A DNA stretch of 64,000 nucleotides from Geovibrio thiophilus (lineage in GTDB: Bacteria; Chrysiogenota; Deferribacteres; Deferribacterales; Geovibrionaceae): positions 2,294,001 through 2,358,000 of the forward strand of contig NZ_CP035108.1 in assembly GCF_004087915.1 (NCBI RefSeq). The letters run 5' to 3'. The position numbers were made by a program, and so were the translations under genes. Numbering within the stretch: the stretch's first letter is position 1; each line of letters begins with the position of its first letter. A model generated the notes under the pieces. It ran no database searches. It was given only the letters and a program-made list of their open reading frames with translations, and was not told where the DNA came from. This document shows, piece after piece, positions 42,480-51,543 of the stretch.

Positions 42480-43999
42480 AAAATAATCAGCTCCTTCCCG
42501 CTTATCTCCTCCAGAAGATCCTTTTTCATCTCGAATTTTTTCTTTTCAAGGGAAAGATTGTATTCGGAAATCAGCTTAATCTCTATCTTCTTAGGCTTAA
42601 CAGCAACTTCCAAATCCCTGACCAGAGATTTGTGCGACCTGTCCATAGCGTCCGCGGCACGGAGAATGGCGCTCATGGCTGCTGTCCTCTGCTGCTCGTT
42701 TTCGCTCATCATCTTAAAAAGCCTGTGTGATGAACGGGGCGGGCTTTTGCGGTGGTATCTGGCTATGTTGCCTATCATATTTATTTCGTCATGGTTGTAG
42801 CCCATGAGATCAGAGTTCGTTATAAGGTACTGGGAATGCTTATGGTGCTTGGAATATGAGATGTAGTTTCCTATGTCATGCAGGAGAGAGGCAGCCTCAA
42901 GCACCGCCCAATCATTCTTCTCAAGTCCAAGTTCAGTGTACAGACCGTCAAAGAGCTTCCTGCAAAGTTTTGTCACCTGCCTTGCGTGGCGCTCCTCAAA
43001 GGTGAACTTGTTGCCGATCTCAATGAGTCTGGCGTGGCGTATGTTGTCCATGTTCTGCTGAAAAGGAAGCTCAAGCCCCATTTTATTGATCGTGTCGATG
43101 GTGAGCCCGCTTCGCAAACCCCCGCTGAGGGTATAGAGCCCTTCACCGTCAATCTCTTCCAGCACGGCGTCAACCTGCATGGCGGCGGCGAGTATGATGT
43201 CCGCTCTTTTTTCCTCCATTCCGGGGATCTGCCTGCGTTCCTCCAGCGTCTTGTTGCGGATGTCGTTTATCAGTTTCTTGAGGTGCTTCCGCTCAAGGTA
43301 TTTCACCGTTCTGTCCGCCCTTTGTCCGCACGCCAGATAATGGATAGTGGAGAGGTTGCCCATTGAGCCCCCCGTGCACACCACAAGGTCTATGGATTTG
43401 GGGAGTTTAAGCCTGTGCACCTCTTTTACGAGAAAATCCTTCAGCGTCTGATACTCCGTATTAGTAACGGGATCGTTTTTGAAAAACATTCTTGTCAGCC
43501 TGTTGCATCCAAGCTCCACGCTGTGAGCCTTTTCAAGCTCTCCTCTGTTTACGATGGAGTATTCGGCGCTGCCGCCGCCTATATCAAGCACAAGGGCGTG
43601 GTATTTGTTTATCTCAAAGTTGGCGGAAGCGGCTATGAAGGTATAGCGTGCTTCCTCCTCGCCGCTGATTATCTCAACGCCGAAGCCGCAGGTTTCCATG
43701 ACCTTCTGAATAACCTCACTGTAGTTGGAGGCAGCCCTGAAGGATGCCGTGGCGACAGCACGCACCTGATGCACCTTCCAGTTGTCTATGATTGCGCGCA
43801 CCTCTTTAAGGCTTTGCAAAAGCCTCTTGAGAGCATCCTCCGTAATCATGCCGTATTCAAACACCTCGTCACCGAGGCGTACGGATTCCTTGTATTCCTC
43901 AAGAATCCTGTAGCTTTTGTCCTTAACCTGTGAAACCTGAAGGCGGACAGTATTGCTACCTATATCCACCACGGCTATGTTTATTCCGTTTCCTAACAT
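42476..43999 (-). CDS. ppx: Exopolyphosphatase (Ppx/GppA family) with HD domain
   Basis: A 507-residue enzyme that removes terminal phosphate from polyphosphate, or 5'-phosphate from pppGpp. Canonical motifs are VVDIGSNTVRLQVSQ, SGEEEARYTFIAA with the catalytic Glu, and LDIGGGSAEYS. The C-terminal HD domain has LHDIGNYISYSKHHKHSQY. Ppx alone or GppA cannot be told apart, but the adjacent ppk1 favours polyphosphate. It overlaps the degenerate paralogue by four bases. Confidence 0.92.
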   Translation of the reverse strand: MLGNGINIAVVDIGSNTVRLQVSQVKDKSYRILEEYKESVRLGDEVFEYGMITEDALKRLLQSLKEVRAIIDNWKVHQVRAVATASFRAASNYSEVIQKVMETCGFGVEIISGEEEARYTFIAASANFEINKYHALVLDIGGGSAEYSIVNRGELEKAHSVELGCNRLTRMFFKNDPVTNTEYQTLKDFLVKEVHRLKLPKSIDLVVCTGGSMGNLSTIHYLACGQRADRTVKYLERKHLKKLINDIRNKTLEERRQIPGMEEKRADIILAAAMQVDAVLEEIDGEGLYTLSGGLRSGLTIDTINKMGLELPFQQNMDNIRHARLIEIGNKFTFEERHARQVTKLCRKLFDGLYTELGLEKNDWAVLEAASLLHDIGNYISYSKHHKHSQYLITNSDLMGYNHDEINMIGNIARYHRKSPPRSSHRLFKMMSENEQQRTAAMSAILRAADAMDRSHKSLVRDLEVAVKPKKIEIKLISEYNLSLEKKKFEMKKDLLEEISGKELIIL

Positions 44000-44084
44000 T
44001 GACAGCGACTACCCCGAAATTCCGACATTTGAATAAGCTACATTATATTACAAAACAGCCGTTTGTAACCATTTTAAGACTATT

Positions 44085-44825
44085 TTACAAAATATTTACA
44101 ATTTCCTTCCATATGTTTCCGTAGCTCAGCGCAGCTTTGCTTTTCGGGCTGAACACACCCACAGGCGCACGGTGGAGCCCCATTTTCTCCACATCGGCGG
44201 AGTAGGGAACATAGCTTTCAAGGAGCTTCGCTTCCGTGAAATCAGCTCCGTCCATGACCTCACGGTGTATTTTCTTGCGTCTGTCCGCCATGGAGAAGAA
44301 CAGAGCCGGAGTGACATCCTTCATTTTATTTTCCTTCAGAAAATCAAGCAGCATTTCGCATGTACGGAGTGAAAGCGTAGTAGGAATGAGAGGCACGGCG
44401 ATAACGTCCGAGGCTCTCATTATACCCTCCGAAAGCAGAGTGATTCCCGGAGGCGCATCGGCTATGGCAAGATCATATTCTCCGCTTACGCTCCTGAACA
44501 TATCCCGCACCGCCTTCTTCGGCTTGTCTGCCGCATCCAGAAACAGATCCATATTGCGGCAGGAGAAATCAGCGGGGATAATATCAAGATTATCAAAATC
44601 AGTGGCTTTTATCTCCGCCTCAAGGTCACTTTTGCCCTGAACCGCTTTCTTCATACTTTTGTTGAGTTTCGGCTTCACACGGAAATAGAATGTGGAAGCC
44701 GCCTGCGGGTCAAAATCCCAGAGGAGCGTCCGAAGCCCGCTGCGTGCCGCGCAGTAAGCCAGATTCACCGCCGCTGCCGTTTTGCCCACGCCCCCTTTTA
44801 TGCTGTAAACCGCCAGTATTTTCAT
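44085..44825 (-). CDS. Orphan ParA/MinD-family ATPase
   Basis: A 246-residue ParA-type ATPase with the deviant Walker A KGGVGKT including the signature Lys, switch-region WDFDPQAAS and DAPPG. No parB gene or parS-like repeat is nearby, and chromosome-segregation genes are absent, so it is unlikely to be the chromosomal ParA. Orphan ParA proteins (McdA-like) distribute protein or storage granules over the nucleoid. Here it is enclosed by a CHAD-protein gene and ppx/ppk1, hinting at polyphosphate granules as cargo; that is inference. The gap to the CHAD gene is 16 bp. Confidence 0.88.
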   Translation of the reverse strand: MKILAVYSIKGGVGKTAAAVNLAYCAARSGLRTLLWDFDPQAASTFYFRVKPKLNKSMKKAVQGKSDLEAEIKATDFDNLDIIPADFSCRNMDLFLDAADKPKKAVRDMFRSVSGEYDLAIADAPPGITLLSEGIMRASDVIAVPLIPTTLSLRTCEMLLDFLKENKMKDVTPALFFSMADRRKKIHREVMDGADFTEAKLLESYVPYSADVEKMGLHRAPVGVFSPKSKAALSYGNIWKEIVNIL

Positions 44826-44841
44826 CAGCCTTCCCTTTATA

Positions 44842-46332
44842 TTATTTAAGCATTTCCCTTATAAGTCCGCGTGTCTTCACGGAAACAAAATCTTCTATCA
44901 GCTCCAGACATTTATCCCGTTCCGCACTCTGGAGCTCATCCAGATAGCGGGCTAGGTAGCCGGAAGCCACTGAAAGATTCAGGGGGTTTTTTAGCTTTTT
45001 TGCCGCCTCTTCAGTATAGTATAACAGTTTTTCCCGCTGAACCTCATAATCCTGATGCGCACCAAGGGCATCCTGAAGATTTTTCAGCTTTTTGGTCACG
45101 GTATCCGCCGCCTTCTCGGGGAAAAGCGGTCTGAAAAATTCCAGAGCGTAGCGAAGCTTCTTGCAGCCGATGCGCACTCTGTGTATCTCTCCGGCGGGGC
45201 TGCCGGCGTGCAGCCGTCTGCCGCTCTTAAGTATTTTGCCGTATGCGTTTTTAATCACTTCCGCAGCGGAATCCCGAACGCAGCGTTCCCCCTGCTCAGT
45301 GTGAATCTCCCGCGTGAGAAAGTCTCTCCAATCTGATTTCAGAGATCTGTATTCCTCAGAACCGAAAAGCGCAATGAGCTTCCCCTGCTCCTTTTTCTTG
45401 GAGTTAATAAGATATTTCTCTACAGGGAGAAGCTCGTCCCGCATATCTTCCGGCAGAATTTCCCTGTATTCCCGTATCTTTTTTATATACACATCCAGAT
45501 CCCGTGAAAGACTTGTCAGGGCAAACAAACCCGAAAGCCTTTCACGGAAGTGCGAGTGCTCCTCCGGCGGGAAAACACCCCTGAACATTGAAAAAGCCGA
45601 TCTGCTGCGTCTCAGCGCCACTCTGTAATCATGAAGAAACTCAGGGTCTCTGCCCCTTGTGACCCCCTCCTCGTTTTGTTCCATTATATTAAGCAGCTGC
45701 AAAAGAATATCCCGCAGGACATCCCCCGTGCGGGCGTCCGGAATATTGTCCGCTTCGGCTGAAGTTTTGTATGCTCCGGGCTTCAACCCTGATTTACGCA
45801 AGGCATAAACGGGAGGCGACTTGCGGGTTTCCTTGCCCCCCTGATCCTCCAGAGCTGCCTGCACAAGCGCCGCTTCCTTTTCGTAGCCCTTCATAGGCAT
45901 AAGTTCCGCAAAATAGCAGGAGAATCCGTCCGTTGAAATCTCAGTGAGCCCCAGCCGGCAGACTGTCTTGCCGTCTTCATTTATAATGCTGAAATAACCG
46001 GTTTTCAGGGCGCACTCCGCCTTAGCCTCCAGAACTCTGGGGCTGGTGCTGATCCTTACTATGTCTCTGAGCTTCCCTTCGGGTATGTCTTCGTAGGTTT
46101 CGGGTGGTAATGATATTTCTGTACTGACGGTTTTTCCGCCTCTGTAAAGTCTGAGAAGAGAGGGTGAGGAGAACAGCACACAGTCTGCCTGCCAGAGAAG
46201 CCAGTCGAAAGTATCGAGAATATGACCGGATTCCGCAGAACCCTTGATAACTTCAGAGCGAAGGCTCCAGCCTGTGAAGCCGCTTAACTCGGCAGGAGCG
46301 AAAGACGCAAGAACAAATATCTGTTTTTTCAA
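44842..46332 (-). CDS. CYTH-like/CHAD-domain protein
   Basis: A 496-residue cytoplasmic protein. Residues ~75-170 resemble a CYTH fold (LEAKAECALKTGYFSI, FAELMPMKGYEKEAAL); residues ~195-485 form the helical CHAD domain with conserved basic and His residues (FLHDYRVALRRSRSAF, IHRVRIGCKKLRYALEFF, LKNLQDALGAHQDYEV). CHAD domains are known to bind polyphosphate and locate to granules. The chosen start is a TTG at 46332, ten bases after the sixA stop and preceded by AGGAAGAGG; an ATG upstream lies inside sixA and has no such site. It lies directly before the orphan ParA gene. Confidence 0.85.
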   Translation of the reverse strand: MKKQIFVLASFAPAELSGFTGWSLRSEVIKGSAESGHILDTFDWLLWQADCVLFSSPSLLRLYRGGKTVSTEISLPPETYEDIPEGKLRDIVRISTSPRVLEAKAECALKTGYFSIINEDGKTVCRLGLTEISTDGFSCYFAELMPMKGYEKEAALVQAALEDQGGKETRKSPPVYALRKSGLKPGAYKTSAEADNIPDARTGDVLRDILLQLLNIMEQNEEGVTRGRDPEFLHDYRVALRRSRSAFSMFRGVFPPEEHSHFRERLSGLFALTSLSRDLDVYIKKIREYREILPEDMRDELLPVEKYLINSKKKEQGKLIALFGSEEYRSLKSDWRDFLTREIHTEQGERCVRDSAAEVIKNAYGKILKSGRRLHAGSPAGEIHRVRIGCKKLRYALEFFRPLFPEKAADTVTKKLKNLQDALGAHQDYEVQREKLLYYTEEAAKKLKNPLNLSVASGYLARYLDELQSAERDKCLELIEDFVSVKTRGLIREMLK

Positions 46333-46342
46333 TATCCTCTTC

Positions 46343-46801
46343 CTAATCTGTGAGCAGTTTCTGCTGCACAAGGTTTACAAGATGCCTGTTTTCCAGATGG
46401 CAGATGGAGCCCTTCTTAAGTACAATTTCCATGGAGCTGCCTGCCATGTAAAACGAAAGAAAGTCCGTCATATCAGGTTCATGCCCGACAAATGCCGTGG
46501 TAGTGTTTCCGGGCAGCTTCTTAACAGCCTCAAGCCAGCAGGCAATATCTGCCCCGGGGTTCAGCAGAGGCTCCCGCACAAGCTCACCCTTGGTAACCCC
46601 GCAGACTATTTCCGCAGTCTGCATTGCCCGTACTGCCTCAGATGTTACAACATGGTAAGGAGCCGGATACATGGAGAAATATCTTCGCGCGGCAAGCTCC
46701 ATCCGCCTTTTCCCTTCTGCGGTCAGCGGGCGGAGCATGTCGTCCTCCTCCCATTCATGCCTTTCCTGAGCGTGAGCATGGCGGATAAAATACTGCCTCA
46801 T
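46343..46801 (-). CDS. sixA: SixA-like phosphohistidine phosphatase
   Basis: A 152-residue histidine-phosphatase-superfamily protein with the catalytic RHAHAQ motif at the N-terminus and VGHEPDMTDFLSFY later, the SixA pattern. SixA acts on phosphohistidine, for example on the phosphotransferase protein NPr; here the partner is unknown. The start at 46801 has AGGTGA five bases upstream; a longer frame is open. It is the first gene of the polyphosphate run. Since PPK1 itself forms phosphohistidine, a role in this pathway is conceivable but untested. Confidence 0.85.
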   Translation of the reverse strand: MRQYFIRHAHAQERHEWEEDDMLRPLTAEGKRRMELAARRYFSMYPAPYHVVTSEAVRAMQTAEIVCGVTKGELVREPLLNPGADIACWLEAVKKLPGNTTTAFVGHEPDMTDFLSFYMAGSSMEIVLKKGSICHLENRHLVNLVQQKLLTD

Positions 46802-47009
46802 CACATTCACCTGATTAATTCTAACATTAAATAATGACTTTCCGCCCGTTTTTTCCATAATTAAAAGAATTTCCTCTCATTTCCGCACAATTTAAGGCAT
46901 TCATTTTTATTATTTTTGCCGTACTATTGATTATACATCTTAAAATAGATTAGGGTTTAATACTCTTGTGGCTAAAATGTCAGAAATTTGTCAGATAAAA
47001 GGAGATGTG

Positions 47010-47465
47010 TTGAAGCTTCATACTATTATCAGAAAACAGGTGCTCCCTGCGGACATAAACAAGACTTGGGATTTCTTCGGAGATCCGTCCAAACTGGCGG
47101 ATATAACCCCTCCTTGGCTGGGCTTCAAGGTAAAAACCGAGCTTCCGCCGGAAACATACGCGGGGATGATTGTCCGCTACACCATAACCCCGTTTGCGGG
47201 GCTGCCCGTTCAGTGGATTACTGAAATCACGCACGCAGTGAAGCCCTGCTTTTTCGTGGACGAGCAAAGGTTCGGTCCATACAGATTCTGGCACCATCAG
47301 CACATATTCAGAGAAACGCCGGAAGGAACGGAGATGACAGATATTGTGGACTATATCCTCCCCTTCGGTTTCTTGGGAGAAATCGCCCATTCCCTGTACG
47401 TGAGGAAAAAACTGGATGAAATATTCGCTTACAGGAAAGAAAAACTGAGTACAATTTTTTACTGA
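47010..47465 (+). CDS. SRPBCC (START-like) family protein
   Basis: A 151-residue protein of the Bet v1/START-like SRPBCC superfamily. The pattern VLPADINKTWDFFGDPSKL...ITPPWLGF and the closing IVDYILPFG fit cyclase/dehydrase-like or ligand-binding members. The TTG at 47010 is chosen because AAAGGAGA lies five bases upstream; an ATG at 46974 or GTG at 46968 would extend it without a ribosome binding site. Monocistronic or read into the pyrophosphatase gene 64 bp downstream. Confidence 0.78.
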   Translation: MKLHTIIRKQVLPADINKTWDFFGDPSKLADITPPWLGFKVKTELPPETYAGMIVRYTITPFAGLPVQWITEITHAVKPCFFVDEQRFGPYRFWHHQHIFRETPEGTEMTDIVDYILPFGFLGEIAHSLYVRKKLDEIFAYRKEKLSTIFY

Positions 47466-47529
47466 TGTCCTCTTGCGTTAACTGATATTCCCTGTTATCG
47501 TTCAAAATTATTCTTCAGAGGTTGTATTG

Positions 47530-49170
47530 ATGCCCGAAATATACGTTGTGGGACACAAAAACCCCGATACTGATTCCATCGCTTCCGCATACGGATACGC
47601 AAAACTCAAAAACAGACTGGATCCCGAAAACATATACACCGCGGCGAGATGCGGAAACCTTAACAAACAGACAAGATTTATATTCGATAAATTCGGCATA
47701 ACTCCCCCCGTCTTCATAAAGGATGTCTACCCTAAGGTCAGCGATGTTATGACGAGAAAGGTCATAGCAATAGACGAAAACGAGCCTGTTTTCGGCGTTA
47801 TCAGAAACATTGACGAGCTCAAAATACGCATCACTCCCGTGGTTGAGGGCGGAAACGTTTTCAAAGGGGTGGTGAGTATATTCGAGCTTTCCGACTTTCT
47901 CGCCACGAAGGATGTGACCACGAAGCCAGTGTTCCATTTCAGGGCGGAAAACTTTGAGAAAGTCATCGGAGGATACAGCTATGTACGCGGCAAAAAAGAA
48001 GAGTTCAAGGCATCGGTGATGATAGGCGCCATGCCATATGACCGCTTCAAAGCCCGCATGGAAGCCCAGCAGTCAAAAGAGATTGTGCTTATAGTCGGCA
48101 AGCGCAGAGACATAATCGAATACGCGGTGAAAAGTCAGCTTCCCGCCATTATTCTCACAGGAATAAAGGATGAGAGCGATGTGGATCTTGACTTTACCGG
48201 ATACGAAGGCTGGGTGTTCATCTCCGAACTGGACACGGCGGAAACCGTACGCCGTCTACAGCTCAGCATACCCACAAAGGCGGTAATGAAAACAGACATA
48301 CCGTCAGTAGATGAGAACGATTATCTTGAAGAGGTTAAGGACAAGCTTCTTCAGATAGACCACAAGGGTCTGCCTGTTCTGAGGGACAACAGGCTTATAG
48401 GCATAATCACCCGCTCGGACCTGATCAAGAAAACCCAGAAAGGGCTTATCCTCATGGATCACAATGAACTTTCCCAAGCGGTGGACGGCGCTGAAACAGC
48501 CCTGATACACGAAATTGTAGACCACCACAGGCTTGGAACCATCAAAACCAAGACCCCCATCCATTTCTTCGCCAAGCCGGTGGGCAGCACATGCACCCTT
48601 GTTTACCAGCAGTACATAATAAACGGCGCCGAAGTGGACAAAGATACAGCCTGCATACTCCTTTCGGGGATCCTCTCCGACACGGTTATTCTCAAATCAC
48701 CCACCACCACAGAGGAGGACAAAAGAGCTGTGAAGGCGTTATCCGAAATAGCGGGGCTCAACCATGAGGAATACGGGGTGGAAATATTCTCCGCCACTGA
48801 CAGCCTCAAAACAAGAGACCCTCAGAATATAATCAACACCGACTTTAAAATATACGAGGAATACGGCGTTAAGGTCGGCATAAGTCAGGTTGAGGTTGTG
48901 ACCCTTCAGGAGATGGACGAAGTTAAAGACACTCTCCTTGAGGCAATCATGAAAAGCACATCTGAAAAAGGGTTGGACTGGGGCATGCTCCTTGTCACCG
49001 ACATAATAATGGAGAAGAGCATTCTTCTCACCACGGGCTTTGAGGCGGCTGAAAAAATTCTCGCTTACAACAAGTCCGAGGACAGATGCTTTGACCTGCC
49101 GGGGGTTCTCTCCAGAAAAAAACAGCTTCTGCCTGAGATACTGCGTGTGCTCGAAGAGCTGAACGGATAA
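47530..49170 (+). CDS. ppaC: CBS/DRTGG-type manganese-dependent (family II) inorganic pyrophosphatase
   Basis: A 546-residue family II pyrophosphatase of the regulated CBS type. The catalytic DHH domain is split: VVGHKNPDTDSIASAYGYA at the N-terminus and IVDHHRLG around 330, with the DHHA2 domain at the C-terminus. In between lie a CBS pair (SDVMTRKVIAIDENEPVF, and after the insert TDIPSVDENDYLEEV) and a DRTGG domain (ASVMIGAMPYD). Such enzymes are inhibited by AMP/ADP and activated by ATP or diadenosine polyphosphates. It hydrolyses PPi in the cytoplasm. AGAGG precedes the start; a TTG one codon earlier is also possible. Confidence 0.93.
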   Translation: MPEIYVVGHKNPDTDSIASAYGYAKLKNRLDPENIYTAARCGNLNKQTRFIFDKFGITPPVFIKDVYPKVSDVMTRKVIAIDENEPVFGVIRNIDELKIRITPVVEGGNVFKGVVSIFELSDFLATKDVTTKPVFHFRAENFEKVIGGYSYVRGKKEEFKASVMIGAMPYDRFKARMEAQQSKEIVLIVGKRRDIIEYAVKSQLPAIILTGIKDESDVDLDFTGYEGWVFISELDTAETVRRLQLSIPTKAVMKTDIPSVDENDYLEEVKDKLLQIDHKGLPVLRDNRLIGIITRSDLIKKTQKGLILMDHNELSQAVDGAETALIHEIVDHHRLGTIKTKTPIHFFAKPVGSTCTLVYQQYIINGAEVDKDTACILLSGILSDTVILKSPTTTEEDKRAVKALSEIAGLNHEEYGVEIFSATDSLKTRDPQNIINTDFKIYEEYGVKVGISQVEVVTLQEMDEVKDTLLEAIMKSTSEKGLDWGMLLVTDIIMEKSILLTTGFEAAEKILAYNKSEDRCFDLPGVLSRKKQLLPEILRVLEELNG

Positions 49171-49196
49171 AATATAGATATGTTACGGAGACATAT

Positions 49197-50345
49197 ATGA
49201 ATTATATTCTTACTCTAACAGGTCTGTCACAGTCAGTTTCAATAAGCGCTTCGCAGATTATGCTGGGAGTTATGACTGTCTGGAGCTTATGGGTAATATA
49301 CAAAGAAGGCGACTTATCAATATTCAGAAGCCGCATGTTTCTTCTCATTGCTGCTGTTTTTATCAGTGCGGCGCTTACTGCCGTATTTGCGCCCGATTTA
49401 GAAAATAAAATGAAATCTGTGAAAAATTTCTGGATAATGGCTTACATTCCTGTTTCCATGTTTGCTGTCACAAGCAGAGACAGTCTCAGAACAGTTACCC
49501 TCTCCGCGGTTACCGGCGGAATAATTGCCGCAGTATACGGCATCACAGAATTTTACACCTCCTACGACAGCCTCAGACATTTTAACAGAGCCGACGGTTT
49601 TTTCAGTCACCCTCTTACCTATGGCAACTCTCTCGTAATTCTCATCACTGTCTCTGTTTTCGCAGTTATCAGCAAAAATATAACAAGCAGAAAAGAAAAG
49701 CTCTTCCATCTTTCCGGTGCATCGGTGATGTTTGCCGCGCTCCTGCTTTCCGGTTCACGTGGTCCTATGCTCAGTCTGATAGTCACTGTCTGCCTAATGG
49801 TCGTTCCTCTGTTCGGGAAAAAAAGCTTAGCCATAGGAGCCGGTGTGATTTTGGTCTGCGCTGTTGCCTTGTCATTTAGTGATACACTTCAGGAAAGATA
49901 CAGTGACTTCAATAAATCCGAATTCACTGACAGCACAACATCTTTCGGGACAAGAATTGTGCTTTGGGAAACATCACTGAAAATAGTCAGAGATAACCCT
50001 GTATTCGGCATCGGATACGGAAATTTCAAGAAATACGTGGACAAATATAATAATGAACCTCTTGCGTCAAAGGCGCATTCTCACAACTCTTACCTGTATC
50101 AGGCGGTCATTTACGGTTTAACAGGTCTTGCGGCTTTGCTGCTCCTGTTGGGCGGAATCGCACAGGAACTTATAAAGGCATCAAGAAAAAAAATACAGTA
50201 TGCTTATCCGGTTCTTGCGGCTTTTGTAACTTTTCTTCTCTGCGGACTGACCGAATACAACTTGGGAGATTCGGAAGTGGCGATGCTGATGTGGCTTCTG
50301 GCGGGAAGCGTTATGGGGGTTATGTTTAACGGAGATTCCGCTTAA
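49197..50345 (+). CDS. O-antigen ligase/polymerase (Wzy_C family)
   Basis: A 382-residue inner-membrane protein with about ten hydrophobic helices and one larger periplasmic loop (roughly 225-300). Wzy_C hallmarks are LLSGSRGPMLSLIV and the loop segment FGIGYGNFKKYVDKY with AHSHNSYLYQAV. WaaL ligases and Wzy polymerases share this pattern, so either O-antigen ligation or polymerisation is possible. No other LPS gene is adjacent. Its 3' end overlaps the convergent nagZ gene by 20 bp. Confidence 0.85.
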   Translation: MNYILTLTGLSQSVSISASQIMLGVMTVWSLWVIYKEGDLSIFRSRMFLLIAAVFISAALTAVFAPDLENKMKSVKNFWIMAYIPVSMFAVTSRDSLRTVTLSAVTGGIIAAVYGITEFYTSYDSLRHFNRADGFFSHPLTYGNSLVILITVSVFAVISKNITSRKEKLFHLSGASVMFAALLLSGSRGPMLSLIVTVCLMVVPLFGKKSLAIGAGVILVCAVALSFSDTLQERYSDFNKSEFTDSTTSFGTRIVLWETSLKIVRDNPVFGIGYGNFKKYVDKYNNEPLASKAHSHNSYLYQAVIYGLTGLAALLLLLGGIAQELIKASRKKIQYAYPVLAAFVTFLLCGLTEYNLGDSEVAMLMWLLAGSVMGVMFNGDSA

Positions 50346-51399
50346 GCTCCAGAATCCTCGCGTATGAGCGCTCAATGGAGCCGATGCTTATCCGTCCGTC
50401 CTCCACTGCTTTCTTTATAATATCAGCCGCCTTATGAGGAAAATCAGGATCATTGAAAAAGAAATTGGAATAAACCAGAACATCCGCACCCGCCTGAACA
50501 GCACGGACTATGACCTCCTCAAGAGGAAAATTATCCCTCACGGCGCCCATCTGAAGATCATCAGTGAATATCACTCCGTCATACCCCATCCGCTCTCTCA
50601 GAATGCCTAGGTGCTTCTCCGACATTGTAGCCGGATAAACAGGGTCAATTTTGGCATTAAACACATGAGCCGTCATGACAGACGGAGCAAGCCCTTTCTC
50701 AATGAGCAGGCGGAACGGCTCAAGCTCTTTTTCTGTCCAAGTATCCGTAACATCAGTAAATCCCAGATGCGAATCGCTCATAGCGCTGCCGTGTCCGGGA
50801 AAATGCTTTATTGAAGCGGCAATTCCCGCCTTATTATGCGCCTTCACAAACTCTCCCGCATATACGACGGCAGTTCCGGCATCTGCTGAGAAGCTTCTGC
50901 CCAGTCTGCCGATAATCGGCGAATCGGGATTGACATTCAGATCCGCAGACGGGGCGAAGTTTACATTAAAACCCGCAGCCGCAGCTTCGGAAGCCATTTT
51001 AAAATACTGCTCAAAGGCCTGTTCCGGAGTGAGCTTAGCTGCTGTTTCCTGATGGGACAGGTATCTGCCGAACCCTTTTTCAGGAACCAGACGCTGCACC
51101 CTGCCCCCCTCCTGATCCACTGCGGTGAAGAGAACGGGTGAACCGTTTCCTGCCGCTTTTTTCAAATCATTGTTAAATCGTCTTATCTGGCGCGGGTTTT
51201 CTATATTGTATTTATAAAGCACCACACCACCGATTTTACCCTCTGCTATCTGCGTTTTAACTAAAGAAATGCCCTCAGGGGAGGTGTCTTTGACCCCGAT
51301 CATGATCATCTGCCCCGTCATGACGGAAAGATCAGCGGAAAGGCACATGCCGGAAAGAGAAAAAGTGAACAAACACACGAAAAAAGCTTTAATCATCAT
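50326..51399 (-). CDS. nagZ: Beta-N-acetylhexosaminidase (GH3), signal-peptide form
   Basis: Glycoside hydrolase family 3 enzyme of 357 residues that removes GlcNAc from muropeptides in cell-wall recycling. Motifs are GVVLYKYNIENPRQI, VDQEGGRVQRL, KHFPGHG with the conserved catalytic His nearby (SDSHLGF), and FTDDLQMGAV with the Asp nucleophile. The N-terminus MMIKAFFVCLFTFSLSGMCLSA looks like a signal peptide, so it may act in the periplasm, unlike the cytoplasmic NagZ of E. coli. The start at 51399 is chosen for the signal peptide; the ribosome binding site is weak. Confidence 0.9.
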   Translation of the reverse strand: MMIKAFFVCLFTFSLSGMCLSADLSVMTGQMIMIGVKDTSPEGISLVKTQIAEGKIGGVVLYKYNIENPRQIRRFNNDLKKAAGNGSPVLFTAVDQEGGRVQRLVPEKGFGRYLSHQETAAKLTPEQAFEQYFKMASEAAAAGFNVNFAPSADLNVNPDSPIIGRLGRSFSADAGTAVVYAGEFVKAHNKAGIAASIKHFPGHGSAMSDSHLGFTDVTDTWTEKELEPFRLLIEKGLAPSVMTAHVFNAKIDPVYPATMSEKHLGILRERMGYDGVIFTDDLQMGAVRDNFPLEEVIVRAVQAGADVLVYSNFFFNDPDFPHKAADIIKKAVEDGRISIGSIERSYARILELKRNLR

Positions 51400-51543
51400 A
51401 TGCCGAATGATACTACTACGAACAAAAAACATCAACAGCGCAATTCCTGTGAATGGGTAAAATGACCTTTCATGTTAACCTGCCTTTGAATATTATCATG
51501 CTTATGGTAATATAATTTAATTCAACCAACAAAGGGGTTTAAC

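Noticed and set aside
44085-44825. Chromosomal partition gene parA
   Set aside because: There is no parB, parS, gidA/rsmG or replication gene nearby; the context is polyphosphate metabolism.
46974-46999. Direct repeat TGTCAGA before the SRPBCC gene as an operator
   Set aside because: The two copies are short and close together in AT-rich DNA; not convincing on their own.
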